Made by a program: the position numbers and the translations under genes. The notes beneath the pieces were generated by a model, which had not been told where the DNA came from, ran no database searches, and saw nothing but the letters and a program-made list of their open reading frames with translations. DNA of 23,431 nt from Candidatus Aminicenantota bacterium (GTDB lineage: Bacteria; Acidobacteriota; Aminicenantia; Aminicenantales; Aminicenantaceae): contig DAOVBT010000003.1 in the NCBI GenBank assembly GCA_030670375.1, forward strand, positions 1-23,431. The letters run 5' to 3'. Shown here piece after piece: positions 16,294-23,431 of this stretch; position 1 is the first letter of the stretch, and the number at the start of each line of letters is the position of its first letter.

Positions 16294-16321
16294 ATTATGG
16301 CAAAACCTATGCCGCTGTCAA
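16294..16321 (-). promoter_or_regulatory. Promoter of the speD homologue
   Basis: On the minus strand TTGACA (16316-16321) and CATAAT (16294-16299) are 16 bases apart, with a start near 16287 and a 25-base leader containing the strong Shine-Dalgarno. It lies in the 69-base gap after the Lrp gene, so speD need not depend on Lrp read-through. The glnA promoter has the same boxes and spacing. Confidence 0.6.
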
Positions 16322-16331
16322 GCGAAAAACT

Positions 16332-16775
16332 TCACACGAGTATCCGTCTTTCCTCTTTGACCACATTCAATACAATATGCGTGACTGTCCTGTCCACATA
16401 CTCTAGAGAAAGCAAACTTTTGATAAAATCATTCAAATCCTTCCGGTCTTTGAAATACCCTATGATCAAGGAATCCCACTCCCCGGTGATATCATAAACG
16501 GAAACCACCCTTGTATCTTTGGCGATCTTTTTCTGTGTTTCTAACAGTTTCCCTTTGGAAATGCGCATGGCGATGATGGCTATGAGATTCAATCCAAAAT
16601 ATTCTAGTTCTACCAAAGGGATGTATCCCTGGATGAATCCCGATTCTTCCAACTTTTTCACCCTGTTTATCACGGCGGTTACCGAGGTTTCGACCTCTTT
16701 TGCCACATCGCGGAAGCTTTTGCGCGCATTTTGATTGAGCGCCCGGACAATCTTTCGATCCAAGTCATCTATCAT
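16332..16775 (-). CDS. Lrp/AsnC family transcriptional regulator
   Basis: The 147-residue protein has the standard family layout. A winged helix-turn-helix occupies residues 1-60 (MIDDLDRKIVRALNQNARKS at the start, then VAKEVETSVTAVINRVKKLEESGFIQGY). A RAM ligand-binding domain runs from about 65 to 143 (VVSVYDITGEWDSLIIGYF and VDRTVTHIVLNVV). Such proteins form dimers and octamers that sense amino acids or related metabolites and often control their own gene and a divergent neighbour. The ATG at 16773-16775 is preceded by AAGGAGG at good spacing. The gene is divergent from glnA, with overlapping promoters, and is followed by speD. Control of glnA and of itself is likely; the effector is unknown. 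Confidence 0.94.
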   Translation of the reverse strand: MIDDLDRKIVRALNQNARKSFRDVAKEVETSVTAVINRVKKLEESGFIQGYIPLVELEYFGLNLIAIIAMRISKGKLLETQKKIAKDTRVVSVYDITGEWDSLIIGYFKDRKDLNDFIKSLLSLEYVDRTVTHIVLNVVKEERRILV

Positions 16776-16821
16776 TCAATCCTCCTTACAAATGTCATGG
16801 AATTATCATAATATTGGCTTA

Positions 16822-16850
16822 ATTATAGCATATCACCACTATTATGTTGA
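16822..16850 (-). promoter_or_regulatory. Promoter of the Lrp/AsnC gene
   Basis: On the minus strand a perfect TATAAT (16822-16827, preceded by TGC as an extended -10) and TCAACA (16845-16850) are 17 bases apart. Its -35 box shares bases 16847-16850 with the divergent glnA promoter. A small inverted repeat, ATTAT-C-ATAAT (16802-16812), lies just downstream of the expected start near 16815. Confidence 0.62.
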
Positions 16851-16874
16851 CAACTGTATTTTATTTCGCATAAT
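16847..16874 (+). promoter_or_regulatory. Promoter of the glutamine synthetase gene
   Basis: A perfect TTGACA (16847-16852) and CATAAT (16869-16874) are 16 bases apart. The -35 region lies in the short palindrome GTTG-A-CAAC (16846-16854) and overlaps the divergent Lrp-gene -35. The leader to the ATG at 16939 is about 58 bases and includes AAGGAG. Confidence 0.6.
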
Positions 16875-16938
16875 AATAATATCATCAAAAACCAAGCCGG
16901 ACATCAACGGCATACAAAACGGAATCTAAGGAGAAATC

Positions 16939-18345
16939 ATGACTCAAGAATCACAAAAGAATTTAAAACGATACGGTTTTGAAAACCAAGAAGAGGTTTT
17001 AGATACCGTTCACAATCCCTCGAATAAAATAGAGTTTGTTCGGATCATGTTTTCGGATATTTTGGGCAGGCCGATGGATTTCTCGATCCCCTCCCACGAG
17101 CTGATAGAGGCTTTCCGTGACGGGAAGGGATTTGACGGGTCATCGGTAGAAGGATTCGTGCGGGTCGAGGAGAGCGACCTTGTCATAAGACCAGACGCCA
17201 AAACTTTCCGTGTTTTGCCCTGGGACTATACTGGTTTTGATAAAAGCAACACTTGGAGAGAGGGCGTCATGTTTGGGGACATCTATACCCCTGAGGGAAA
17301 GCCATATAAAGGAGATTCCCGTTATGTGCTCAAGAATGTTTTAAAAAAAGGGAAAGATGACTTTGGAATTGATGAAATCAAAGTCGGTCCCGAACTGGAA
17401 TTTTTTCTTTTTCCGAACAGCCATGAAGCCCGTCCTTTGGATGAAGGAGGTTATTTTTTTTCTGGGCGCCATGGAGAAATTCGCAAGGAAATCCAACTCC
17501 TTCTCAAAAGGATCGGCATCGAATCGGAATATGACCACCATGAAGTGGCCCATGGGCAGCATGAAATAGACCTCTATTATCTCAGCGCAGTGGAAATGGC
17601 CGACACATGCATGCTTTTTCGATACATGGTTAAAAAGGTCGCTAGAATGCACAACCTGTATGCTACCTTCATGCCCAAACCTCTGAACGGCCAGAATGGC
17701 AGCGGGATGCATGTTCATCAATCCCTATGGAACGGGGAGCTTAACCTCTTTTTTGAAAAAAATGGCACCTATCATCTATCCAAAATGGCGCGTCATTATA
17801 TCGCGGGAATCATGACACATTCCCGGGAAATTTCTGCCGTCCTCTGCCAGTGGACAAACTCTTACAAGAGGCTGATAAAAGGGTATGAAGCCCCTGTATA
17901 TGTAGCCTGGGGACAACGGAACAGGTCCGCCTACATCCGAGTCCCAGAATACCAACCGGGCAAAGAACAGGCTTCGCGGATCGAACTCCGTTCGCCCGAC
18001 CCAGCATGTAACCTTTACCTGGCTTTTGCTTGCATGTTCATGACCGGCTTTACCGGCATCCAACAGGAATACGAACTCCCAGACCCGGTAGAAGAGAATA
18101 TCTACATCATGAGCAATGCCAAGCAGAGGAGTCTCAACATAAAAACCCTGCCACGGAGTCTCGAGGAAGCCGTTAAAATCATGAGCCAAAGCGAGCTGGC
18201 CAAACAAATCCTCGGTGAACACATTTTCAGCACATTCCTTGCCAATAAACAGTGGGAAATCGATGAATACAGGAGCAATGTATCTAAAGAATATGACAAA
18301 CAAGTCAGCGAATTCGAAGTCAGGAAATACCTTCCCCTTTTATGA
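16939..18345 (+). CDS. glnA: Type I glutamine synthetase
   Basis: It joins ammonia to glutamate using ATP; active as a dodecamer in the cytoplasm. The 468 residues include a beta-grasp domain with the subunit-interface Asp loop GFDGSSVEGF (64-73) and the catalytic domain. The catalytic domain holds EFFLF (154-158; the preceding Glu residues bind metal), GQHEIDL (206-212), NGQNGSGMHVHQSLW (250-264) and the glutamate flap segment YEAPVYVAWGQRNRSAYIRVP (316-336). The region where E. coli has the adenylylated Tyr397 reads IMSNAKQRSLNIKTLP, so that control seems absent, as in GSI-alpha enzymes. The ATG follows AAGGAG. The divergent Lrp gene suggests local transcriptional control. The C-terminal motif differs a little from textbook GSI. 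Confidence 0.95.
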   Translation: MTQESQKNLKRYGFENQEEVLDTVHNPSNKIEFVRIMFSDILGRPMDFSIPSHELIEAFRDGKGFDGSSVEGFVRVEESDLVIRPDAKTFRVLPWDYTGFDKSNTWREGVMFGDIYTPEGKPYKGDSRYVLKNVLKKGKDDFGIDEIKVGPELEFFLFPNSHEARPLDEGGYFFSGRHGEIRKEIQLLLKRIGIESEYDHHEVAHGQHEIDLYYLSAVEMADTCMLFRYMVKKVARMHNLYATFMPKPLNGQNGSGMHVHQSLWNGELNLFFEKNGTYHLSKMARHYIAGIMTHSREISAVLCQWTNSYKRLIKGYEAPVYVAWGQRNRSAYIRVPEYQPGKEQASRIELRSPDPACNLYLAFACMFMTGFTGIQQEYELPDPVEENIYIMSNAKQRSLNIKTLPRSLEEAVKIMSQSELAKQILGEHIFSTFLANKQWEIDEYRSNVSKEYDKQVSEFEVRKYLPLL

Positions 18346-18442
18346 AATTCCGCTGAGTTGACAGAGAAAGTGATTGCATGGACTTCCGCGTCAAAAAAAA
18401 CATTTTTTTCAAGCACTTTTGGCGATTGATATGGATTCTCGC

Positions 18443-18471
18443 TTTACGAGACGGGGTCGATATGCTATAAA
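18443..18471 (+). promoter_or_regulatory. Promoter of the M50 protease-trpS-scpAB-ggt operon
   Basis: TTTACG (18443-18448) and an extended -10, TGCTATAAA (TATAAA at 18466-18471), are 17 bases apart. The start near 18478 leaves a leader of about 10 bases with an AGGTG ribosome site. The -35 box is embedded in a small TCTCG/CGAGA hairpin sequence. The rest of the 18346-18487 gap holds only A and T runs (18393-18409). Confidence 0.5.
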
Positions 18472-18487
18472 TGACCTCAGGTGAAAC

Positions 18488-19132
18488 ATGGGCATTCAAA
18501 ACGCTATTATCAGTATCTTTGTGATCCTCTTTGCCATCACCGTGCATGAGGCATCGCATGGATGGGCCGCTTTGAAACTAGGTGATGAAACAGCATATCG
18601 AATGGGGCGAGTCACCCTGAATCCAATCCGTCATATCGATCCTATAGGGACCATTCTTCTCCCGGCAATGCTGATCATCATGGGGCAGCCACCTTTTGGA
18701 TGGGCCAAACCCGTTCCTGTCAATCCGCTCAATCTTAAAGATCCACGAAGGGATAATCTCATCATTTCGATCGCGGGCCCGGCGTCCAATATTGCAGTTG
18801 CAGTTGTTGCATTTATCATCCTCAAGATTATTCTCAATCTTAATCCCAGTCTTTTTTATGGAGGAGGATTTGCAAAACTATTATCCCCAATAATTCAAAT
18901 CCTATACCTAACGATTTTGCTTAATGTTATCCTGGCCATTTTTAACCTCATCCCTATTCCACCGCTGGATGGAAGCGGAGTCGTGATGGGGCTGATTTCC
19001 GAAGAGGCCGCCGAAAAGTATGAACAAATCCGCCCGTATGGCTTTTTTATCCTGATTTTGTTGATAATGACAGGTTTTATAGGCAGAATACTGGGAGTCG
19101 TTCTCCGGATCGTGAACTCTTTCATCTATTGA
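18488..19132 (+). CDS. M50 family (site-2 type) membrane metalloprotease
   Basis: The 214-residue membrane protein has the S2P zinc site: HEASH at 20-24 inside the first membrane segment and the third ligand in NLIPIPPLDG (153-162, D161). Further membrane segments lie at about 54-65, 92-112, 133-153 and 183-205. There is no PDZ domain and the length is about 200, so it belongs to the compact SREBP-site-2-like group common beside trpS and scpAB in many bacteria, rather than to RseP. The substrate is unknown. It starts the downstream operon; trpS begins 9 bases after its stop. Confidence 0.92.
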   Translation: MGIQNAIISIFVILFAITVHEASHGWAALKLGDETAYRMGRVTLNPIRHIDPIGTILLPAMLIIMGQPPFGWAKPVPVNPLNLKDPRRDNLIISIAGPASNIAVAVVAFIILKIILNLNPSLFYGGGFAKLLSPIIQILYLTILLNVILAIFNLIPIPPLDGSGVVMGLISEEAAEKYEQIRPYGFFILILLIMTGFIGRILGVVLRIVNSFIY

Positions 19133-19141
19133 GGAAAAGCC

Positions 19142-20134
19142 ATGAGCGAGAAAAAGAAAAAGGTCGTGTTCAGCGGGATGAGGCCCACAGGACCGCTTCA
19201 CCTCGGACATATGGCAGGCGCACTCCAGAATTGGATCAGGCTCCAGGATGAATACGATTGTTATTATTCCATCGTCACATGGCATGCATTCAGCTCGGAA
19301 TACCAAAATTCCCAGGTTATCCGCGATTTTACGTTCGAGTATGCGGCAGGGTGGCTGAGTGTCGGTCTTGACCCGGCAAAAAGTGTGATTTTTATCCAGT
19401 CAGATGTCAAAGAACACGCCGAACTCCATCTTCTGCTTTCGATGATCATTCCCCTGCCCTGGCTGCAAAGAGTCCCGACATTCAAGGAGATGCAGAGGGA
19501 GATTACGGATAAAGACCTCAACACCTACGGATTTCTTGGATACCCTGTTCTTCAAACGGCCGATATCATCCTGTACAAAGGCAATGCCGTTCCTGTCGGG
19601 GAAGATCAGGCGTACCATCTCGAATTGGCGCGGGAAATAACTCGACGATTCAACCGGCTTTACGGGGATATTTTTCCTGAGCCACAGATGTTGCTCTCAG
19701 AAGTCCCGAAGCTGGCCGGAACGGATGGACGCAAGATGAGCAATTCCCTCCACAACGCCATTTATCTCAGCGACTCACCTGAAGAAATCCGCGCAAAAAT
19801 TGCCCCGATGAAGACCGACACGCGTCGCAAACGGAAGACCGACCCGGGAGTCCCTGATGATTGCCCCGTGTTCACACTGCACAAAGCATTTGTGGAGGAG
19901 GAAAAAAGAGAGGAACTGGCACAAGGTTGCCGAACGGCCGGTATCGGCTGCTTGGAATGCAAAAATGTGGTCATCGTTAGGCTGATCGAGACCTTAGCCC
20001 CTTTCCAAGAAAAGAGGAGAGAGTTTGATAAGAATCCTCAAAAAGTCTGGGATATAATAGAAGAAGGAAACAGGAAAGCGAGAAAAACGGCCCAAAAAAC
20101 GATGGAAGAGGTCAGGAAAGCCATTGGTCTGTGA
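19142..20134 (+). CDS. trpS: Tryptophanyl-tRNA synthetase, probably with a 4Fe-4S motif
   Basis: This cytoplasmic class Ic synthetase charges tRNA-Trp. The 330 residues carry the HIGH-type motif in PTGPLHLGH (15-23), PVGEDQ (151-156) and KMSNS (198-202, a KMSKS variant usual in TrpRS). The length matches bacterial enzymes. The C-terminal half has four cysteines, C241, C263, C270 and C273 (segment GCRTAGIGCLECK). Their spacing, x21-x6-x2, is almost that of the Thermotoga maritima TrpRS cluster motif (x22-x6-x2) that binds 4Fe-4S near the anticodon site. The ribosome site GAGGAAAA overlaps the end of the M50 gene region, and scpA follows after 20 bases. Confidence 0.96.
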   Translation: MSEKKKKVVFSGMRPTGPLHLGHMAGALQNWIRLQDEYDCYYSIVTWHAFSSEYQNSQVIRDFTFEYAAGWLSVGLDPAKSVIFIQSDVKEHAELHLLLSMIIPLPWLQRVPTFKEMQREITDKDLNTYGFLGYPVLQTADIILYKGNAVPVGEDQAYHLELAREITRRFNRLYGDIFPEPQMLLSEVPKLAGTDGRKMSNSLHNAIYLSDSPEEIRAKIAPMKTDTRRKRKTDPGVPDDCPVFTLHKAFVEEEKREELAQGCRTAGIGCLECKNVVIVRLIETLAPFQEKRREFDKNPQKVWDIIEEGNRKARKTAQKTMEEVRKAIGL

Positions 20135-20154
20135 TGATGGGTCTTGAAATCTAG

Positions 20155-20880
20155 ATGGAAGAGGCGAGAGATTATCAGGTTAACCTGGAGGTTTTCCAAG
20201 GGCCTCTTGACCTCCTGCTTTTTCTCATCAGAAAGAAAAAGATCGGCATTCACGATATCCCGATAGCCACGATCACAAGAGAGTATTTGGCTTACCTCAG
20301 CCAGAAAGAAAAGATCAACCTGGAACGGGAAGGGGAATTCCTTTTGATAGCATCCCTATTGATCTACATCAAGTCCCAAATGCTTCTGCCTAGGGAAAGT
20401 GAATTGGTAGACGAGGAAGATCCGCGCAAAATCCTGGTTGACCGGCTTTTGGACTTCCAAAAAATAAAAGCTGCCAGCACCCTGCTCAGGGAGAAAGAAG
20501 ACCAGCAGACAAAGCTTTGGAAACGTTCGGCCCCTCCACCTTTGCCCACAACAGAGGATACGGAATTGGTTGAGGTGTCTCTTTTCGAATTGGCAGAGGC
20601 CTTTCTCTCCTTGATGAAGAGGAAAGAGCAGGAGAACATACGCCTGATCCACGGAAAAGAGTTTTCCCTGGAAGAAAAAATGAAAGAATTAATCGATCGA
20701 CTCAAGGAACATGGTTATCTTGACTTCCTGGAATATTTCAATGATCAAGAAAGCATCGAAGAAGCTCTGATATCCTTTTTTTGCTTGCTGGAACTGATCA
20801 AAGCCCGTATTGTCATTGCGGTGCAAGAGAGCCTGTTTCACCCGATCAAGGTCTGGCCCAAACAAGGGGCCCGGCCATGA
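20155..20880 (+). CDS. scpA: Segregation and condensation protein A (kleisin)
   Basis: ScpA is the kleisin subunit that bridges SMC heads and binds ScpB dimers in the bacterial condensin complex. The 241 residues begin with the family signature NLEVFQGPLDLLLFLIRKKKIGIHDIPI (10-37) and continue with EFLLIASLLIYIKSQMLLP (62-80). The C-terminal winged helix (about 175-235, SIEEALISFFCLLELIKARIV) is present. Length is normal. The start ATG lacks a clear Shine-Dalgarno, and the stop overlaps the scpB start (ATGA), so ScpA and ScpB synthesis should be coupled. No smc gene is in the window. Confidence 0.95.
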   Translation: MEEARDYQVNLEVFQGPLDLLLFLIRKKKIGIHDIPIATITREYLAYLSQKEKINLEREGEFLLIASLLIYIKSQMLLPRESELVDEEDPRKILVDRLLDFQKIKAASTLLREKEDQQTKLWKRSAPPPLPTTEDTELVEVSLFELAEAFLSLMKRKEQENIRLIHGKEFSLEEKMKELIDRLKEHGYLDFLEYFNDQESIEEALISFFCLLELIKARIVIAVQESLFHPIKVWPKQGARP

Positions 20881-21422
20881 GAACCCGGCTCAAAGACGTT
20901 ATCGAATCACTGGTCTTTGTTTCTTTGGAGCCGCTGAATCTAGAAAAAATCAAAAGCATCTGCACGGAATTCTCCAACACCGAAATCGAACAAGCTATCC
21001 AGGAGCTAGTGGAAAGTTACGCTTCCAATGATAGAGGGATCCAGATCATCCAGGCAGCCGGAGGTTACCTGTTTTCGACAAAATCCGAGTATGACCAATG
21101 GATTCGGCGCCTGCTCAGTCTCGAACAAAAAAGCAAACTCTCACATGCAGCACTGGAAACCTTGGCTACCGTAGCTTATCACCAGCCCGTAACCCTTGCC
21201 GAGATATCCGCGTTGCGTGGGGTGGACGCCTCCCATTCTTTGAAATCTCTGCTACAGAAAAAACTGGTCAAGATAACCGGAAGGAAAAAAAGTCCGGGAA
21301 GACCTTTGATATACAGGACCACGGATAAATTTTTGACCTATTTCGGACTGAACAACATCAAAGATCTGCCTTCGGAAGAAGAAATCCTTAAAATACTGGA
21401 CGAGGAAAAAATCCTTGATTAG
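20877..21422 (+). CDS. scpB: Segregation and condensation protein B
   Basis: ScpB dimerises and clamps the ScpA linker in the SMC-ScpAB complex. The 181-residue protein shows the two winged-helix domains of the family: LKDVIESLVFVSLEPLNLEKI at the start, then LSHAALETLATVAYHQPVTLAEISALRGVDASHSLKSLL (about 89-127) and GRKKSPGRPLIYRTTDKFLTYFGL (about 134-157). The ATG at 20877 overlaps the scpA stop by the ATGA arrangement; a longer upstream reading frame inside scpA is not needed. Its last codons overlap the TTG start of the gamma-glutamyltransferase gene by 8 bases. Confidence 0.95.
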   Translation: MRTRLKDVIESLVFVSLEPLNLEKIKSICTEFSNTEIEQAIQELVESYASNDRGIQIIQAAGGYLFSTKSEYDQWIRRLLSLEQKSKLSHAALETLATVAYHQPVTLAEISALRGVDASHSLKSLLQKKLVKITGRKKSPGRPLIYRTTDKFLTYFGLNNIKDLPSEEEILKILDEEKILD

Positions 21423-23127
21423 GAAGAGCGTTTTCCTTATCCCCCTCTTTTTTTTTCTCGTCACCTGCCAACCACAAACTCTAAAAGTCACGGAACCTCC
21501 TGCTGATCGCCATCAGCCTTATGATTACATCGGAAAAAAGGGCATGGTTGTGGCAGCCCATCCTGAGGCTGTAAAAGCAGGGTTAAGCACGCTCAAAAGG
21601 GGAGGAAACGCTGTGGATGCCGCCATCGCCACAGCATTTGCCCTGAACGCAGCAGAGCCCTTTGCCTCCGGAATCGGGGGTGGGGGATTCATGGTTGTTT
21701 TTTTGGCCGCAGAAAAAAAGGCCACTGTGATCAATTTTCGAGAGAAGGCCCCGGCCAAAGCGAATCCTTCGATGTACTTGGATAAGGGGAATGTTCAGGA
21801 CACCTGGAGAAAATCCCACGGGCTCTCGGTTGCCGTACCCGGATCCCTTGCGGGATGGGTCTATGCCCTGGAAAAATACGGGACCATGAAACTGGAAAAC
21901 GTGTTGGAATCAGGGATTCAAATCGCCGAGCAAGGAATCCCGGTGAGCCAGACCTTCAGCCAGATCAACAAAGACGAGTATGAAAAAATCCTGCAGAACG
22001 CGGGAGAGTCGAGCGTCTATCTCCATGATGGATTACCGTATGAACCCGGTGACGTCTACCGGAATCCGGAACTGGCCAAAACGTTCAAACGTCTTATCTC
22101 CCACGGATGGCGGGATTTTTACGACGGCCAAATCGCTCAAGAAATTATCGAAGCCATACAGCGCAGCGGTGGGATTATGAGGTTGGAAGACCTTGCCCAA
22201 TATTCCCCCATCGAACAATCTCCTTTAAAGGGAAAATACAAAGACTACACCATATACACCATCCAGCCCCCCAGCTCTGGGGGACTTCACATCATCCAGC
22301 TTCTCAACATCATTGCCCATTGGCCCGTTCGGGATTGGGGTTTCAACTCAACCCAATACATTCATCATTTGAGCGAAGCCTTCCGATTCATATTCGCGGA
22401 CAAAGCCCGCTTCCTCGCTGATCCCGACTTCATTTCGGTTCCTGTCGAAAAGCTTCTATCCGAAGATTATGCCAGCCAGATCGCGTCCAGGATACTTCCC
22501 GGACATCTTCAAGAAACCTACCCCTATGGATCTTTCGATAAAAACCAAATCGCAAAGTTTAACACGACCCACCTGGGTGTCATCGACAGCCAGGGAAACA
22601 TTGTGAGTCTCACACAGTCGATAAACGACTTCTTCGGCTCGGGCATCATCCCTGAGGGGTACGGATTTCTTTTAAACAATGAAATGGCTGATTTTTCCCC
22701 GCATCCCGACTCTGTCAATTCCCCCGGTCCGTACAAAAGGCCGGTCAGCTCGATGGGACCTCTCATCCTTTTCAAAAAGGACAAGCCCTTTCTCGTTCTC
22801 GGCTCCCCTGGGGGGACAAGAATCTTCACCTCTCTCACACAAATCATCATCAATGTGATCGAATTTGAGATGTCTCTGGATGAGGCCATCGAAGCTCCTC
22901 GCTTTTTTACCTATTCGTCAGAAGGCATCGCAAAGAGTCTTATTGTCGAATCTCGAATCCCTCAACGCATAATCAATTTATTAGAGAAGATCGGACACAC
23001 CATCGATGTCCGAGAGGCATACGACAAATATTTCGGTGGCGCCCAAGGTATTTTGATCGATCGTTACAGAAATATATTGATCGGAGGAGCTGACTCTCGA
23101 AGAGATGGGTCCGGAGCTGGATATTGA
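21415..23127 (+). CDS. ggt: Gamma-glutamyltransferase, probable exported lipoprotein
   Basis: GGT removes or transfers the gamma-glutamyl group of glutathione and related peptides outside the cytoplasm. The 570-residue precursor self-cleaves before the nucleophile Thr, here T384 in KFNTTHLGVID. Other family residues are visible: INFREKAPAKA (Arg109), PPSSGG (285-290), GYGFLLNNEMADFS (415-428, D426), the SS pair in RPVSSMGPL, and GSPGGTRI (463-470). The N-terminus is a signal peptide ending LVTC (Cys18), a possible though not ideal lipobox. The start must be TTG at 21415, with GAGGA eight bases upstream, because no other start lies before the signal peptide; it overlaps scpB by 8 bases. Length is typical, so it should be active. 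Confidence 0.94.
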   Translation: MIRKSVFLIPLFFFLVTCQPQTLKVTEPPADRHQPYDYIGKKGMVVAAHPEAVKAGLSTLKRGGNAVDAAIATAFALNAAEPFASGIGGGGFMVVFLAAEKKATVINFREKAPAKANPSMYLDKGNVQDTWRKSHGLSVAVPGSLAGWVYALEKYGTMKLENVLESGIQIAEQGIPVSQTFSQINKDEYEKILQNAGESSVYLHDGLPYEPGDVYRNPELAKTFKRLISHGWRDFYDGQIAQEIIEAIQRSGGIMRLEDLAQYSPIEQSPLKGKYKDYTIYTIQPPSSGGLHIIQLLNIIAHWPVRDWGFNSTQYIHHLSEAFRFIFADKARFLADPDFISVPVEKLLSEDYASQIASRILPGHLQETYPYGSFDKNQIAKFNTTHLGVIDSQGNIVSLTQSINDFFGSGIIPEGYGFLLNNEMADFSPHPDSVNSPGPYKRPVSSMGPLILFKKDKPFLVLGSPGGTRIFTSLTQIIINVIEFEMSLDEAIEAPRFFTYSSEGIAKSLIVESRIPQRIINLLEKIGHTIDVREAYDKYFGGAQGILIDRYRNILIGGADSRRDGSGAGY

Positions 23128-23158
23128 TATTCCAACCGCACAAATCAAGGGAGATAAA

Positions 23159-23431
23159 ATGATAAAAAACGGAATTTCTACGTTTATGATAATTATCCTA
23201 TCTTCACTCTCGATCTGTTTTATCTCTGGGGAAAGCGCCGAATCTCTCCCTCGATTCGAGCAGCCTCTTCTCATCACATCTGCCGGCCAAAGCGCAGATG
23301 TCCAAATAGGGGGGGTGCTTGCCAAGCGGGCTGGTCTCTTGGCCACCCTTTCCAAGAATGCCACGCGTCAAGAGCTCGGGAATAAAAAAACTCTGGCCCT
23401 TGTTATCGGCGTAAGCATGAAAGGATTGGGA
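23159..23431 (+). CDS. Secreted protein, N-terminal part (cut by window edge)
   Basis: Ninety-one codons are visible from an ATG at 23159, preceded by AAGGGAG at good spacing, 31 bases after the ggt stop. The product has a signal peptide (about 1-27, ISTFMIIILSSLSICFISG), then PLLITSAGQSADVQIGGVLAKRAGL and KTLALVIGVSMKGLG. The ITSAGQS...KRAGL...LVIG-S-KGLG pattern reminds me of an uncharacterised family (DUF6305, from memory), in which a repeated Ser/Gly-rich loop suggests a small-molecule-binding alpha/beta fold. Function is unknown. It probably belongs to the same operon as ggt. Confidence 0.7.
   Translation, partial: MIKNGISTFMIIILSSLSICFISGESAESLPRFEQPLLITSAGQSADVQIGGVLAKRAGLLATLSKNATRQELGNKKTLALVIGVSMKGLG

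Noticed and set aside
18393..18409. A8-CA-T7 inverted repeat after glnA as a terminator
   Set aside because: An all A-T stem is too weak for an intrinsic terminator and there is no GC-rich stem before the T run.
19915..19930. TGGCACAAGGTTGC, resembling a sigma54 -24/-12 promoter
   Set aside because: The GG-GC distance is one base short of the required spacing and it lies inside trpS with no gene start downstream.
20781..20876. Longer upstream start for scpB inside scpA
   Set aside because: The ScpB family begins with the LKDVIESLVF segment right after the ATG at 20877, which has the usual ATGA overlap; the extension would be read over scpA codons and has no family match.

Overview
The window reads as ordinary chromosome from a diderm (Gram-negative-type) bacterium of moderate GC. 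It encodes an outer-membrane secretin, several probable lipoproteins and signal-peptide proteins. Gene order and protein style (NtrC-type regulator with an NSGSLPPDLLES segment, secretin with a cohesin-like tail, a PDZ plus multi-membrane-segment kinase) remind me of uncultured Acidobacteriota-like lineages such as Aminicenantes. This is a guess from memory, not a result. I see no insertion sequence, phage, CRISPR array or integrase.

Region 1 (1-8250, minus strand): a seven-gene, tightly overlapping type IV pilus / type II secretion-like assembly operon, in the order pilC/gspF, pilB/gspE, pilM-like, pilN-like, pilO-like, pilP-like, secretin. It is driven by a good sigma70-type promoter at 8221-8249. 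Downstream lie an elongator tRNA-Met(CAT) gene with its own promoter and the start of tilS, which runs off the left edge. No pilin, pilT or prepilin peptidase gene is in view.

Region 2 (8379-13022, plus strand): divergent from the pilus operon are a small secreted protein (possibly translated from a leaderless mRNA), a large histidine kinase (PDZ, about seven or eight membrane segments, GAF-like, PAS, HisKA, HATPase) and an NtrC-family sigma54 activator. The pair resembles PilS/PilR and sits where a regulator of the pilus operon would be expected, but I found no convincing sigma54 promoter in the window.

Region 3 (13046-16775, minus strand): an exported M1-family metallopeptidase homologue with a GTG start placed exactly at a predicted transcription start; a SpeD-family pyruvoyl decarboxylase in which the processing His appears replaced by Leu; and an Lrp/AsnC regulator.

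Region 4 (16847-18345, plus strand): glutamine synthetase, transcribed divergently from the Lrp gene from promoters whose -35 boxes overlap.

Region 5 (18443-23431, plus strand): a compact housekeeping operon, M50 site-2-type protease, trpS (with a likely 4Fe-4S cysteine motif), scpA, scpB, gamma-glutamyltransferase (TTG start overlapping scpB) and a truncated secreted protein at the right edge.

I did not find an obviously new multi-gene system. The most interesting leads are the SpeD active-site substitution, the shared Lrp/glnA promoter, two candidate leaderless genes, the small secreted protein next to a PDZ sensor kinase, and the cohesin-tailed secretin lipoprotein.
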